A stretch of 64,000 nt of DNA from Sphingomonadales bacterium (GCA_025362295.1 JANYGX010000008.1:1-64000), one strand, 5' to 3'. Counted from the stretch's first letter, positions 9,572-21,400 are shown. Translations and numbers: made by a program. Notes: generated by a model from the letters alone, not told the origin.

Positions 9572-12487
9572 ATGAGCTTTGAAGACGTATTTCCATCCGG
9601 CCCAGATGGCATCAGTGCCGGGGGAGTCAGTGCCAGTTTTGTTGAAGACCTTTACAGCCGGTATCGCCTTGATCCGACAGCCATTGAACCTAGCTTTTCA
9701 CAACTCTTTACTGGTTTAGAAGCGTTGCCTGCACAAGGCCCGACGTGGGGGCGGCGCGATTGGCCGACAAGCCCGACTGACGATCTGACGGCCGGGCTCG
9801 ACCCGCTGCAAATGCAGCCATTGGCCAAGCCCGACAAAAAGACTTTGGGGCAAACAGATCCCGCTGCAGTGCGTGCCGCCGCCCTGGATTCAATTCGTGC
9901 GCTCATGCTCATTCGCCTGCACCGGGTGCGCGGGCATTTGTCAGCCAATCTTGATCCGCTTGGGCTCCATCCGCCCGTCATTCATCCTGATCTTGAACCG
10001 TCAACCCACGGTTTTGGTCCCAAAGATATGGACCGCAAGATTTTTCTCGATGGCAGTCTTGGTATAGACTACGGCACGGTGACAGAGATACTTGCCATTT
10101 TGCGCCGCACCTACTGCTCAACAATCGGCATTGAATACATGCACATCAACGATATTGAAGAACGCCGCTGGGTTCAATCGCGCTTTGAAAGTCGGGACAG
10201 CGTCATACAGTTTACCCCGGAAGGCAAGATCGCCATTCTCAACAAACTGATTGAAGGCGAAGCTTTCGAAACTTTTCTGTCGCGTAAATATGTTGGCACC
10301 AAACGCTTTGGTCTTGATGGCGGCGAGGCGATGATTCCAGCGCTGGAATCGATTATCAAGCTCGGTGGTGCCATGGGCGTGAAAGAAATCATCATCGGTA
10401 TGCCCCACCGTGGCCGTTTGAACACGCTCACCAACGTGATGCAAAAGCCGTTTCAGCAACTGTTTCATGAATTTGCCGGAGGCTCTTCGCAGCCGGATGA
10501 TGTGGGTGGCTCTGGTGATGTCAAATATCATCTGGGCACGTCCACCGACCGAACGTTTGATGGCAACACGGTGCATTTGTCGCTCACACCCAATCCATCG
10601 CATCTTGAAGCGGTCAACCCGGTGGTGATCGGCAAGGTGCGCGCCAAGCAAACACAATTGGGCGACACGGAACGCACACAGGTAATACCACTGCTGCTGC
10701 ACGGTGATGCCGCCTTCGCAGGGCAAGGTATTGTGGCCGAGTGTTTTGCCTTCTCTGGTGTGCGTGGCTACAATACGGGTGGCACCATCCACTTCATAGT
10801 CAACAATCAGGTTGGCTTCACCACGTCGCCGCAATTTGCCCGGTCTTCACCTTATCCGTCAGACATGGCTAAAATTGTTCAAGCACCAGTGTTTCATGTG
10901 AATGGTGATGATCCTGAAGCGGTCGTGTTCGCCACAAAAATTGCGACGGAATACCGGCAAACATTCAAGCGCGATGTGGTGATCGACATGTGGTGCTACC
11001 GGCGCTTTGGCCATAACGAGTCGGATGAGCCCGCGTTTACACAACCCATCATGTACAAGGCCATCAAGGAACATGCATTTGCATCGACCAAATACGCACA
11101 GCGCCTGGTCGATGAAGCCGTGTTGACCAACGATGAGGTGCGCGACATGAACGACAGTTATGTAGCAAAACTTGAGGAAGCGTTCGAAGCGGCAAAATCT
11201 TACAAACCCAATAAAGCCGACTGGTTTGAAGGCAAATGGACAGGTTTTTCACAGCCTAAGGAAGCTATTTTTACAGCACGCTCCGCAGCCACCGGCGTAC
11301 CACTGGATGATCTTAAAGCGCTCGGCAAGGTACTAACCGATATACCTGCCGATTTTAACATTCATAAAACACTGGCACGCATTCTTGCAGCCAAGGCGGA
11401 TATGTTCAGCTCTGGCAAGGACATTGACTGGGCGACCGGTGAAGCGCTGGCCTTTGGTGCGCTGCTGAAAGAAGGTTTTGGCGTTCGACTGTCAGGGCAG
11501 GATTGTGAGCGCGGCACTTTTAGCCAGCGTCATGCGGTTTTTGTTGATCAGGTGAACGAGACCAAACACACACCGTTGAAAACTATTTCTGATAGTTTTG
11601 AGGTCTATTCATCGCCACTGTCTGAATTTGGCGTTCTGGGTCTGGAATACGGCTATTCCATTACCGAGCCCAACACGCTCACATTGTGGGAAGCGCAGTT
11701 TGGTGACTTTGCCAACGGTGCGCAAACCATGATCGACCAGTTCATTGCATCTGGCGAGGCCAAGTGGTTGCGTTCATCTGGTTTGGTCTTGCTATTGCCA
11801 CACGGGTTTGAGGGCCAGGGCCCAGAACACAGTTCAGCGCGGCTGGAGCGCTACCTGCAACTCTGTGCAGAAGACAATATGCAGGTGGTCAACTGCACGA
11901 CACCGGCAAATTATTTTCACGCGCTGCGCCGCCAGTTGCACCGGCCGTTTCGCAAACCTTTGGTTATCATGACGCCAAAATCCTTGCTGCGGCACAAGAA
12001 AGCTGTGAGTGCTGTTGCTGACATGGCACCCGGAACTAATTTTCATCGGGTGCTTTATGATGATGCCGAAATCGGCACAGCCTCCGCGCTGAAAAAATTA
12101 CAACCGGACAGCATCATAAAGCGACTCATACTCTGTTCCGGCAAAGTTTATTATGATCTGCTTGAAGCACGAGACGCTAGAAACCAAGATGACACCTATA
12201 TTTTGCGCGTCGAGCAGCTCTATCCGTACCCCAGTGATGCGGTGGCTGAAATACTGACACGCTTTAAAAATCTGAAATCTGTTATATGGTGTCAGGAAGA
12301 GCCAAAGAACGCTGGCGCATGGCATTTTATCGCCCACTGGCTTGAAGAAAGCCTTGCCAACGCTGGTCATGCTGTAAACCGCCCGGTGTATGCTGGCAGG
12401 CCAGCGGCGGCTTCGACAGCGACAGGATCGGCAAAACGCCATGCTGCAGAACAAGCCAAACTCATTGAAACAGCCTTGACTATTTAA
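9572..12487 (+). CDS. sucA: 2-oxoglutarate dehydrogenase E1 component
   Basis: Thiamine-diphosphate-dependent E1 of the 2-oxoglutarate dehydrogenase complex, 971 residues, near the family norm. The N-terminal E2-binding segment ([15 protein letters not shown]) is followed by a catalytic core with [17 protein letters not shown], the [13 protein letters not shown] thiamine-diphosphate/metal site, and [11 protein letters not shown]. The transketolase-like pyrimidine domain ([33 protein letters not shown]) follows, then the C-terminal [11 protein letters not shown]. It decarboxylates 2-oxoglutarate and transfers the succinyl group to the lipoyl group of SucB. sucB starts 22 bp downstream. Confidence 0.98.
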   Translation: MSFEDVFPSGPDGISAGGVSASFVEDLYSRYRLDPTAIEPSFSQLFTGLEALPAQGPTWGRRDWPTSPTDDLTAGLDPLQMQPLAKPDKKTLGQTDPAAVRAAALDSIRALMLIRLHRVRGHLSANLDPLGLHPPVIHPDLEPSTHGFGPKDMDRKIFLDGSLGIDYGTVTEILAILRRTYCSTIGIEYMHINDIEERRWVQSRFESRDSVIQFTPEGKIAILNKLIEGEAFETFLSRKYVGTKRFGLDGGEAMIPALESIIKLGGAMGVKEIIIGMPHRGRLNTLTNVMQKPFQQLFHEFAGGSSQPDDVGGSGDVKYHLGTSTDRTFDGNTVHLSLTPNPSHLEAVNPVVIGKVRAKQTQLGDTERTQVIPLLLHGDAAFAGQGIVAECFAFSGVRGYNTGGTIHFIVNNQVGFTTSPQFARSSPYPSDMAKIVQAPVFHVNGDDPEAVVFATKIATEYRQTFKRDVVIDMWCYRRFGHNESDEPAFTQPIMYKAIKEHAFASTKYAQRLVDEAVLTNDEVRDMNDSYVAKLEEAFEAAKSYKPNKADWFEGKWTGFSQPKEAIFTARSAATGVPLDDLKALGKVLTDIPADFNIHKTLARILAAKADMFSSGKDIDWATGEALAFGALLKEGFGVRLSGQDCERGTFSQRHAVFVDQVNETKHTPLKTISDSFEVYSSPLSEFGVLGLEYGYSITEPNTLTLWEAQFGDFANGAQTMIDQFIASGEAKWLRSSGLVLLLPHGFEGQGPEHSSARLERYLQLCAEDNMQVVNCTTPANYFHALRRQLHRPFRKPLVIMTPKSLLRHKKAVSAVADMAPGTNFHRVLYDDAEIGTASALKKLQPDSIIKRLILCSGKVYYDLLEARDARNQDDTYILRVEQLYPYPSDAVAEILTRFKNLKSVIWCQEEPKNAGAWHFIAHWLEESLANAGHAVNRPVYAGRPAAASTATGSAKRHAAEQAKLIETALTI

Positions 12488-12509
12488 CACGAAACAACTG
12501 GAACACACT

Positions 12510-13763
12510 ATGGCCACTGATGTAAAAATTCCGACACTGGGTGAATCTGTGAGCGAAGCAACCGTTGCAGAGTGGCTGAAAAAAGCCGGTGATATGGTTG
12601 CTCTCGATGAGCCTATTGCCTCGCTTGAAACCGACAAGGTCGCTGTCGAACTCACAGCACCAGTTGCGGGCATTTTGACAGATATCGTTGCAGCGGTTGG
12701 TGCCACAGTGAAAATCGGTGCCGTTGTGGCGCATATTGATGACAAGGCTAAAGCGGCACCTGCGACGAAAGCAGCCGTGCCTACGCCGTCGGTTGCAAAA
12801 CCGGCATCAGATAGGGAAAAACCGCAAACAGCCACATCCGTGGCTGCCGTATCCCAGGCTGCTGCTGCAAATACGGACACGGACATGCCCATGGCGCCTG
12901 CCGTGCGCCGCATGGTTGAAGAGTATAACCTTAATCCAAAATCTATTACTGGCAGCGGCAAAGACGGACGCCTGACCAAAGATGATGTGCTGTTGGCGAT
13001 TGAGAAAGGCACGGCCAAAACCAATGCGGCTGTCGCTGTTGCAGGGGCAACCGCGCCAATACAGCGCCTTGAGGAGCGGGTGAAAATGTCCCGCTTGCGC
13101 CAGACCATTGCACGGCGGTTGAAAGAGGCACAGAACACCGCTGCCATGCTGACGACGTTCAACGATGTGGACATGACAGCTGTGATGGCCGCGCGGGCGC
13201 ACTACCGCGAAAGCTTCGAGAAAAAATACAACGTGCGGCTTGGCTTCATGAGCTTTTTTGTCAAGGCGTGCGCGCTGGCACTGCGCGATGTGCCAGCAGT
13301 GAACGCTGCCATTGAAGGCGATGAGATTGTCTATCACAAATATGCTGACATCGGTGTTGCGGTAAGCGCACCGCAAGGCTTGGTGGTGCCCATTCTTAAA
13401 AACGCTGATGGGCTTAGTTTTGCAGCCTGCGAAAAAGCCATTGGCGATTTTGGCAAGCGCGCCAAAGAGGGGCAGCTGAAGCTTGAAGAATTGCAAGGCG
13501 GCACCTTCACTATCACCAACGGCGGGGTGTTTGGCTCGCTGATGTCCACGCCGATCATTAACCCCCCGCAGGCAGCCATTCTAGGGCTTCACCGCATTGA
13601 GGACCGTCCCGTGGTGTTGAATGGCCAGATTGTGGCACGGCCCATGATGTATCTGGCCCTCAGCTACGATCACCGGATTATCGATGGACGTGAGGCAGTG
13701 ATGTTTCTAACGCGCGTGAAAGAGGCGATTGCTGACCCAACCTGTTTGTTGCTTGATCTCTAA
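12510..13763 (+). CDS. sucB: 2-oxoglutarate dehydrogenase E2, dihydrolipoyl succinyltransferase
   Basis: Core acyltransferase of the complex, 417 residues. The single lipoyl domain at residues 1-80 carries the lipoylated lysine in [10 protein letters not shown]. An Ala/Pro/Lys-rich linker is followed by the peripheral subunit-binding domain ([19 protein letters not shown] at about 128-165). The C-terminal catalytic domain ends with the [14 protein letters not shown] active-site motif (HxxxDG). The lipoyl and subunit-binding domains recruit SucA and LpdA, whose genes flank it. Confidence 0.98.
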   Translation: MATDVKIPTLGESVSEATVAEWLKKAGDMVALDEPIASLETDKVAVELTAPVAGILTDIVAAVGATVKIGAVVAHIDDKAKAAPATKAAVPTPSVAKPASDREKPQTATSVAAVSQAAAANTDTDMPMAPAVRRMVEEYNLNPKSITGSGKDGRLTKDDVLLAIEKGTAKTNAAVAVAGATAPIQRLEERVKMSRLRQTIARRLKEAQNTAAMLTTFNDVDMTAVMAARAHYRESFEKKYNVRLGFMSFFVKACALALRDVPAVNAAIEGDEIVYHKYADIGVAVSAPQGLVVPILKNADGLSFAACEKAIGDFGKRAKEGQLKLEELQGGTFTITNGGVFGSLMSTPIINPPQAAILGLHRIEDRPVVLNGQIVARPMMYLALSYDHRIIDGREAVMFLTRVKEAIADPTCLLLDL

Positions 13764-13778
13764 ATCAAAGGCTGAAGT

Positions 13779-15191
13779 ATGACTGATTATGACTTTGATG
13801 TGGTGGTGATTGGGGCTGGGCCCGGTGGTTATGTTGCGGCCATCCGCGCCGCACAATTGGGCTTGAAGGTTGCGTGCGTGGAAAAGCGGGCAACGCTTGG
13901 CGGCACGTGCCTCAACGTTGGGTGCATTCCTTCAAAGGCCTTGCTCAATGCCTCGCATTTTTATGAAGATGCAAAGCATGGCACTCTGGAAAAATTTGGG
14001 ATTACCTTCAAAGATGTCCGCATTGATATCAAAACCATGCTGGCTGAAAAAGACAAAGCCGTTGGTGAACTTACTTCAGGTGTCGAATTTCTGTTCAAGA
14101 AAAACAAGGTTGAATGGATCAAGGGAGCGGCGCGTTTCAAATCGACACATGCGCTGGATGTGAACCTGAATGACGGTACAACCCGCGCCGTCACGGCTAA
14201 AAATATTATCATTGCCACAGGTTCGGATGTGCTTGGCCTGCCGACTGTAAAAACAGACGGCAAAACTATCATCACATCAACCGAGGCGCTTAATCTGGCA
14301 AAAGTGCCAGACCATCTGGTGGTGATTGGTGGTGGCTATATCGGCCTTGAGCTCGGTTCAGTGTGGCTGCGTCTAGGGGCCAAAGTCACGATCATCGAAT
14401 ATCTTGACCGTATTGCATCGACTATGGACGCAGACGTTGGCAAACATTTTCAGCGTGTGCTGGCCAAACAAGGCATGAATTTCAAGACATCAACAAAAGT
14501 TACAAATGTTAAAACCACCAAAGCCGGTGCAACGGTTACGGTTGAACCCGCAGCGGGTGGTAAACCGGAGGCCATTGCCTGCGATATGGTGCTGATGTCC
14601 GTTGGTCGAAAACCGTTTACCGATGCGCTTGGTTTGGATGCCGCAGGCTTGAAACTTGATGACAAGGGTCGCATCCCGATCAATGCGGATTTCTCGACCA
14701 GTGTGCCAGGCATCTGGGCCATTGGAGATGTGGTGCCTGGGCCCATGCTAGCGCACAAAGCCGAAGACGAAGGCATGGCGTGTGCAGAAAATATCGCTGG
14801 GCTCAACGGGGTTATCAATCACGCTGTCATTCCTGCTGTTGTCTACACCATGCCGGAAGTTGCCAGTGTGGGTAAAACGGAAGAAGAACTGAAAGCGGCG
14901 GGTGTGGATTATAAAGTCGGCAAGTTTCCCTTCGCTGCCAACAGTCGCGCCAAAACCAATCGTGACACTGAAGGCTTTGTGAAAATTCTCGCCGATGGCA
15001 AAACCGACCGTGTGCTTGGTGTGCATATTTTGGGGTCGATGGCCGGCACGATGATAGCCGAGGCCGCCATGGCCATGGAGTTCGGTGCATCCTCCGAAGA
15101 TATCGCACTGACGTGTCATGCGCATCCAACACACGCTGAGGCAATGAAGGAAGCGGCACTCGCTGTGCACGGCCGCGCCATTCATATTTAG
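13779..15191 (+). CDS. lpdA: Dihydrolipoyl dehydrogenase (E3)
   Basis: FAD-dependent E3 flavoprotein that reoxidises the dihydrolipoyl group with NAD+, 470 residues. The FAD dinucleotide-binding motif GAGPGG lies at 12-17, and the redox-active disulfide is C44/C49 in GGTCLNVGCIPSKAL. The NAD-binding GGGYIGLELGSVW is near 183, the second FAD motif is IWAIGDVVPGPMLAHKA, and the C-terminal His-Glu pair is in HAHPTHAEAMKEA. It is the last gene of the sucDAB-lpd group and may also serve other 2-oxoacid dehydrogenases. A GC-rich gap follows. Confidence 0.97.
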   Translation: MTDYDFDVVVIGAGPGGYVAAIRAAQLGLKVACVEKRATLGGTCLNVGCIPSKALLNASHFYEDAKHGTLEKFGITFKDVRIDIKTMLAEKDKAVGELTSGVEFLFKKNKVEWIKGAARFKSTHALDVNLNDGTTRAVTAKNIIIATGSDVLGLPTVKTDGKTIITSTEALNLAKVPDHLVVIGGGYIGLELGSVWLRLGAKVTIIEYLDRIASTMDADVGKHFQRVLAKQGMNFKTSTKVTNVKTTKAGATVTVEPAAGGKPEAIACDMVLMSVGRKPFTDALGLDAAGLKLDDKGRIPINADFSTSVPGIWAIGDVVPGPMLAHKAEDEGMACAENIAGLNGVINHAVIPAVVYTMPEVASVGKTEEELKAAGVDYKVGKFPFAANSRAKTNRDTEGFVKILADGKTDRVLGVHILGSMAGTMIAEAAMAMEFGASSEDIALTCHAHPTHAEAMKEAALAVHGRAIHI

Positions 15192-15535
15192 CACGTTTTG
15201 CGCAGTGGTGGACTCCCCTCCCCCCTGACCATCGCATCAGCACGGATTCATAGGTGCTAAGTTAAGGGCTGAAAAGCTTTAACGTCATTCCGGCCTTGAT
15301 CGGGAACCTCAGGCAACATCACATATTCGTTGAAAAAGAACGTTTGAGGCCAAAGGTTCCGGATCAAATCCGGAATAACGTCGTGCCTAACTCAACACCT
15401 GTAAGCGCAGGCTGCTGTGACGTACGTGGATGGTGCGTATACCCAGAGCGACCAAGATATATTTTTTATACATCTTGCATTAAGATTGCATCATGCAACT
15501 ACAGTTATGAAATATAACAAGCGGAGTTTGCTAAG
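15192..15535. other. Intergenic region after lpdA
   Basis: A 344-bp gap between lpdA and the beta-helix protein gene. It holds a long imperfect palindrome (15251-15402, listed separately). The last 130 bp are AT-rich and presumably carry the promoter of the downstream gene, although I cannot pick out convincing -35/-10 boxes. Confidence 0.6.
15251..15402. repeat. Long imperfect inverted repeat (MITE-like element)
   Basis: The left arm (AGGTGCTAAGTTAAGG..., then ACGTCATTCCGGCCTTGATC) and the right arm read in reverse (AGGTGTTGAGTTAGGC..., then ACGTTATTCCGGATTTGATC) match over most of about 60 nt each side around a short centre at 15311-15344. This structure is typical of non-autonomous palindromic elements. 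A shorter related hairpin occurs at 17514-17542, with weaker relatives near 6270 and 63292. Confidence 0.7.
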
Positions 15536-17431
15536 ATGATAATTTTATTACAGCGTGGTTTAATTGCCTCGAGCCTTTCATTTGCAGCCGTGTGCGGCCA
15601 GGTGCAGATATCACATGCGGCCTCAACTACCGTATACCCATACCCCGCTGGTCTTTTTTACCGAAACGTGAAAACAGATTACGGTGCTGTCGGCGACGGC
15701 ATCCATGATGACACGGCAGCGTTTCAGGCAGCAGCAGCATCTTCGGACACCAACTATGCCGAGCAGGAAAGTTACACTTTACCCAAAGTGATATTTATTC
15801 CGCCGGGCACTTATCTGGTGCACGATACGATCAACTGGGGTACGGGCTATTATGATTGTTGCTTGTCCATTCGCGGTGCCGACCAAAGCTCAACCACTAT
15901 CAAGCTGATCGATAATGCCTCAGGGTTTGGTGACAAAGCCAACCCGAAAGCTGTTTTGGCAACCAAGGGGGGGAATCAATCGTTCCAGCAATATATCACT
16001 GATATTACAATCGATATTGGCAAAGGAAACTCAGGGGCTATTGGTGTCAATTACATTGCCAATAATACGGGCGCCATGCGCAATATAACCATCACGTCGG
16101 GTGATGGCTCAGGTGCAATTGGCCTTGCCATGTTGCCGCAATGGCCAGGACCATCCCTTCAGCAAAATATTACAGTGCGCGGATTCGATGAGGGTGTTGA
16201 GGTTAACCAGTCCGAGTATGGCCCTACTTTTGAAAATATTACATTAACTGGCCAGCGTGTTGCCGGCTTTGTCAACAAAGGAAACCGTGTGGCACTGCGT
16301 AATTTAACGAGTGTGAACAACGTTCCGGCCGTTCAAAATTTTTCCTACAATCCCAATGGTGCATTGCTTGTGCTGAAGGGCGCAACGCTTACCGGCGGTG
16401 CAAGCAATACCAGCGCCATAACAAGCTCTAATATTAACGGCAGTGATGATCAACTGTATGCAACGGGTGTGAGTGTTTCCGGTTACAGCAGTGCCCTGAC
16501 TCGCAACAGTAAAACGACAACCATATTGCCTGCTGAATATTATTCCACGCCGCCAAAACAATTGTTTCCCACGGTAGCGCGATCACTCAATCTGCCGGTT
16601 GAAGAAACGCCGACACCGGCGCTCGATCCTAATCTTGTCAATTGGGTGTCGGCACTGGATTATTATAAACTCGCGGATTTACAGGCCGCCATCAACAAAC
16701 CAAATGTGACAACGCTTTATCTGAAAGGCCGCGACAGACTTGTGGCGACCGGCAATCTTGTTATTCCGCCCAACATAAAGTTCATTCTTGGCTTTGGCGC
16801 CTTTATAAACACGCAGACACAGTTTGCGCGTTATTACAGTGATAACACTGGCACTATACTGACACTTGTCATTAACAAGCCGAGTGTCAATCCGCTCGTC
16901 ATTCAGGGATTGTCAATTTATTTCGCCATCGAAAATATCAAAAATCGACCCATAGTCGTGCGCGATACAGAGGCAAACGGGTTTGATGGTTTGCATTATC
17001 CAGGCAAACTATTCCTGGAAAATGTAGTGATGGACAGCACTCTTAAGATTCTGCCCGGACAATCGGTGTGGGCACGTCAACTGAACATCGAACTCACCGG
17101 CACAAAAATCACTAACAGTGGCGGCAAGCTATGGATTCTTGGATTTAAAACCGAACTGCCGGGTACTGAAATTGCAACGTCCGGCGGTGGCTATACTGAA
17201 ATGCTTGGTACGCTGATGTATCCGGTTGTGTCATTCACAGACGCTCAGAAAGCGCAACCTGCCTTTATAAATGACAGCAGTAACGTTTCACTGATGTATG
17301 GCACAAGTGTATATGACGGTGGGGCTTATTTTCCGATACAGGTGCGCCAAATCAAAGCAGGTATAGCGAAAGATTTTCTCACCAGCACGCAGACGAGTGC
17401 AACAACACTTTATGTAGGGCGGAATAAGTAA
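15536..17431 (+). CDS. Secreted beta-helix protein, GH55/pectate-lyase-3-like
   Basis: A 631-residue protein with an N-terminal signal peptide (hydrophobic stretch to about residue 29, SHAAST). The YGAVGDGIHDDTAAFQAA motif at about residue 45, followed by FIPPGTYLVHDTINW, is the hallmark of Pectate_lyase_3/GH55-type right-handed beta-helices. A second half (SALDYYKLADLQAAINKPNV; DRLVATGNLVIPPNIKFILG) restarts a similar helix, as in two-domain GH55 glucanases. A polysaccharide-degrading or surface-polymer role is an inference; the substrate cannot be read and no transporter lies nearby. It stands alone, flanked by palindromic repeats. Confidence 0.65.
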   Translation: MIILLQRGLIASSLSFAAVCGQVQISHAASTTVYPYPAGLFYRNVKTDYGAVGDGIHDDTAAFQAAAASSDTNYAEQESYTLPKVIFIPPGTYLVHDTINWGTGYYDCCLSIRGADQSSTTIKLIDNASGFGDKANPKAVLATKGGNQSFQQYITDITIDIGKGNSGAIGVNYIANNTGAMRNITITSGDGSGAIGLAMLPQWPGPSLQQNITVRGFDEGVEVNQSEYGPTFENITLTGQRVAGFVNKGNRVALRNLTSVNNVPAVQNFSYNPNGALLVLKGATLTGGASNTSAITSSNINGSDDQLYATGVSVSGYSSALTRNSKTTTILPAEYYSTPPKQLFPTVARSLNLPVEETPTPALDPNLVNWVSALDYYKLADLQAAINKPNVTTLYLKGRDRLVATGNLVIPPNIKFILGFGAFINTQTQFARYYSDNTGTILTLVINKPSVNPLVIQGLSIYFAIENIKNRPIVVRDTEANGFDGLHYPGKLFLENVVMDSTLKILPGQSVWARQLNIELTGTKITNSGGKLWILGFKTELPGTEIATSGGGYTEMLGTLMYPVVSFTDAQKAQPAFINDSSNVSLMYGTSVYDGGAYFPIQVRQIKAGIAKDFLTSTQTSATTLYVGRNK

Positions 17432-17513
17432 TGCTAGAAACTTTTAACTTGGCAAACCTAATCTATCTCGTGAAGGCGCGTGAGTTTAAAATTAAAGGTA
17501 TCCAAGCGTTTAA

Positions 17514-17542
17514 CGTCGTTTCTGCCTTGAGCCGGAATGACG
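17514..17542. repeat. Short palindromic repeat related to the 15251 element
   Basis: CGTCGTTTCTG and CCGGAATGACG flank CCTTGAG, giving a 29-nt imperfect hairpin. It resembles the CGTCATTCCGGCCTTGA core of the element at 15251-15402. It lies in the gap between the beta-helix gene and the convergent bactofilin gene. Confidence 0.5.
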
Positions 17543-17593
17543 GCCAGCAAACCTGTCACTGATAATTTTCCCAAAAAAACTTTTGGAAATAAA

Positions 17594-18034
17594 TCAGCCA
17601 ATAGCCTTTAGTGTTGGCACATGATCCACCACAGCTAGCTGTTCATGAGGATTCTGCTTGTGGATGAGTCGCCCGTCAATGTGGGCACCAGCTTCAATGG
17701 AAATGGATTCCTGCACGATGTCACCGGCAACCTTGCAGGTACGCTCTAATATAGCGGTCTTGGCAAAGATGTTGCCCTCAACCGTACCGCGTATGGTGAC
17801 CGTTGTGGCTGTGATCGTGCCACTGAGCTTGCCGCCTTCACCGAGAATAAGGCCTCCGCAACGAATATCACCCTCTACACTGCCATCAAGTTGCAACTCA
17901 CCTGTGGTGGTGATGTGGCCAGAAATGTGGACGTCGGCAGCTATAATCGACAAGCCGCCAGAGCCACCATTAACCCGCTGGGTCCGCTGTGGGAGCCCCG
18001 GCATCGACACTTCTTTGCTGAATTTCGAGAACAT
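17594..18034 (-). CDS. Bactofilin
   Basis: Bactofilins polymerise without nucleotide into beta-helical filaments at the inner membrane and scaffold cell-wall enzymes. The 146-residue product has a short N-terminal tail (MFSKFSKEVSMPGLPQ). A DUF583 beta-helix core follows: SIIAADVHISGHITTTGELQ, LDGSVEGDIRCGGLILGE, TVEGNIFAKTAILERTCKVAGDI. The ATG at 18034 has a strong GGAGG 8 nt upstream. It starts inside the 3' end of the M23 peptidase gene, overlapping by 65 bp in another frame, so the two are surely co-transcribed. Bactofilin-M23 pairs are a known morphogenesis module. Confidence 0.92.
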   Translation of the reverse strand: MFSKFSKEVSMPGLPQRTQRVNGGSGGLSIIAADVHISGHITTTGELQLDGSVEGDIRCGGLILGEGGKLSGTITATTVTIRGTVEGNIFAKTAILERTCKVAGDIVQESISIEAGAHIDGRLIHKQNPHEQLAVVDHVPTLKAIG

Positions 18035-19175
18035 CGCGTGCAGCCTCCAAAAATGGCATCGGGTTGACGGCCTCGCCGTTCATGCGGACCTCAAAATGTA
18101 AATGTGTGCCGGTTGAACGACCGGTGGATCCCATGGCAGCAATCGTATCGCCTTGCGTCACATGATCACCGGCTTTGACGTTGAACGCTGACAAATGACC
18201 GTAGCGCGTGGTGAGGCCTTTGCCGTGGTCGATCTCAACCATATTGCCGTAACCCCCTACCCAACCGGCGCGCAACACTACACCGCTGGCTGCTGCACTG
18301 ATTGTGCTGCCGTAGGTGCCAGCCATATCAATACCAGCATGCATGGCGCCGCCGCCAGTAAACGGATCGTACCGATAGCCAAAGCCAGACGTAAAACTGA
18401 AATTCTTGGCCGGAATAAAGGCCGGGATGGACAGCATGGCACGCTGTAACAAATCAAGCCGGGTCCACGACATGAACAGGTCTTTAAATTGCGGTTCCAA
18501 TGTTGAATAGGCACCGCGTTCGAACGACGCGCGCACCAACGGTCCCCCCATCGCGGCCGAGCTGGATTGCGACACAAGGCCAGATGCATTCAGGTTCATT
18601 CGGCGCAGCAGCTTGTCGAGCTGTTCATAGCGGGCATCGGCTGTGCGCGCTGCTGAACCGACAAAAGCCAGCTGCTGGTGATCGAATTGCTTGATCATTG
18701 CCTGCTGGTCGCGCGGCGCGGTTGCCAGAGCTTTGGCAGCAGCCGCGGCATCGACGGACAACGGCCTGCCACGTGCTGTTGTAATACTGATGTTCAACTT
18801 GTTATTATATAATTTCTGTAAAAACTGGGTACGCTCTTCAAAGCGACCTATCACAGTTTTCATGCCGCCTTTCAGATCCTGCATGTCTGTAGACAGAGCC
18901 TGCATGCGGCCCTGCATTTGAGCAACTTGTTCACGCTCGGCGATTAATGCCCGTTGTTTGTTTTGCAGCGCTTCATCGTGCGCGAAATACAGGCCAGATG
19001 CCAAAACAAGCCAGCTTGCGAGTAATATGCCTGTAAAGACAGCACTTAACTGAAATCGTGTGCTAACGTTTAGAAATCTGACATTTCCATTGGTGCGGAA
19101 ATAAATCTGATGTTCAGGAAAAAAACGCTTGAGTTTCGCGTGAAACTTAAACCACGCGGCTTGTATTACTTGCAC
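17970..19175 (-). CDS. M23 family (LytM) peptidase with membrane anchor
   Basis: A 401-residue cell-wall endopeptidase, predicted to cut peptidoglycan cross-bridges or control such enzymes in the periplasm. An N-terminal transmembrane helix lies at about residues 37-66 (LSAVFTGILLASWLVLASGL). A coiled-coil periplasmic region follows (REQVAQMQGRMQALSTDMQ). The C-terminal M23 domain contains the zinc-ligand motifs GGAMHAGIDMAG (HxxxD) and THLHFEVRMNGEAVNP (HxH). The catalytic ligands appear intact. The gene overlaps and precedes the bactofilin gene, so the enzyme is probably localised by that filament. Confidence 0.92.
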   Translation of the reverse strand: MQVIQAAWFKFHAKLKRFFPEHQIYFRTNGNVRFLNVSTRFQLSAVFTGILLASWLVLASGLYFAHDEALQNKQRALIAEREQVAQMQGRMQALSTDMQDLKGGMKTVIGRFEERTQFLQKLYNNKLNISITTARGRPLSVDAAAAAKALATAPRDQQAMIKQFDHQQLAFVGSAARTADARYEQLDKLLRRMNLNASGLVSQSSSAAMGGPLVRASFERGAYSTLEPQFKDLFMSWTRLDLLQRAMLSIPAFIPAKNFSFTSGFGYRYDPFTGGGAMHAGIDMAGTYGSTISAAASGVVLRAGWVGGYGNMVEIDHGKGLTTRYGHLSAFNVKAGDHVTQGDTIAAMGSTGRSTGTHLHFEVRMNGEAVNPMPFLEAARDVLEIQQRSVDAGAPTADPAG

Positions 19176-19298
19176 TAATGCTACTCCTATTCCGTTGAGG
19201 TTTCGACATTTTAGCCGAAGGTTTACCCGTTGTTCCCTCTTTCGATCTGAAAAACCAAAACATGGTTACCAGATACTCCTTGGCTACCAACCAAAGTC

Positions 19299-20120
19299 CT
19301 ACATTGCAATAGGCTGGTAAAAATTTGGTAAAAGACCTGCAGAAATCCTTGCTTTGTCGTTAAAAGGTGGTCGTAACGTACCCTTTAAGTACGTTTTGAC
19401 AGCGTTATGAAAAGCCAATTCCGGCTGTTCATTTCGGGCATGGCAGACATGCTCAAACCAGATAGCACCGATTCGCACGTGATTAATTTCGTCATTGTAA
19501 ATAATTTCAAGAATTCTAGCTGAAATAAAATCCTTAGCTGTTTCAAGACGTTCTATAGTTTGCGGAGTCACATCAAGGCCACGCGCTTCAAACACCAGCG
19601 GTACAATTGCAAGACGCGCCAGCGAATCGTGACGGGTTTTGGTGGCCGCTTCCCACAAACCATCATGGGCTGGCAGATTTCCATAAGCGGATCCCAACGC
19701 TTTTAATCGCCTCGATAATAAAAGAAAATGTTTAGCCTCATCGCGCGCTACCGATAGCCAGTCGGCTATAAATTGAGCCGGAAAGTCATTGCAAAAGCGG
19801 CCAATCATGTCCCAAGCGAGGTCAATGGCGTTGAGTTCTATGTGGGCAAGCGCATGAAGCAAAGCGATCCGGCCTGATTCCGAACCGCCTTTGCCACGTT
19901 TTGGCATTTGTTTTGGCAACATGAGTTCAGGTTTGGCAAGTCGGGCTGGCCGATCAGGCATGGCACACCCTAAATTCAAGGCTTTGTTAAGATTCGGACT
20001 TTGCGAGAATGTGCCACGCCGCCACTGTTGCATGGCCTTGGCCGTAAGTCGCACTTTTTTGAACGGATCCGGGCAGGTCAGGACAGCGTGGGCAGCAGCA
20101 ATAACACTTGAATTATTCAT
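19299..20120 (-). CDS. DUF455 family ferritin-like protein
   Basis: A 273-residue protein of the DUF455 family, a ferritin-like four-helix fold related to MiaE-type di-iron enzymes. Carboxylate/His motifs are visible: [15 protein letters not shown] (ExxH-like), [17 protein letters not shown] (DEAKHF), an E in [11 protein letters not shown], and [15 protein letters not shown] (DExxH). The reaction is unknown. In many proteobacteria a DUF455 gene lies near M23 peptidase genes, as here. It is divergent from the acyl-CoA dehydrogenase gene with 77 bp between starts. The family is secure, the function unassigned. Confidence 0.85.
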   Translation of the reverse strand: MNNSSVIAAAHAVLTCPDPFKKVRLTAKAMQQWRRGTFSQSPNLNKALNLGCAMPDRPARLAKPELMLPKQMPKRGKGGSESGRIALLHALAHIELNAIDLAWDMIGRFCNDFPAQFIADWLSVARDEAKHFLLLSRRLKALGSAYGNLPAHDGLWEAATKTRHDSLARLAIVPLVFEARGLDVTPQTIERLETAKDFISARILEIIYNDEINHVRIGAIWFEHVCHARNEQPELAFHNAVKTYLKGTLRPPFNDKARISAGLLPNFYQPIAM

Positions 20121-20197
20121 ATTTTCTTATAGTTGCCACTTGCATCGAATACCATATCTATGACAGTCAAAGGTATTCACACCAGTCAGGACCTGTC

Positions 20198-21396
<1,199 letters not shown>

Positions 21397-21400
<4 letters not shown>

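Noticed and set aside
12098-13174. 358-codon open frame antisense to sucA/sucB
   Set aside because: Spans the junction of two certain genes on the other strand and has low-complexity composition.
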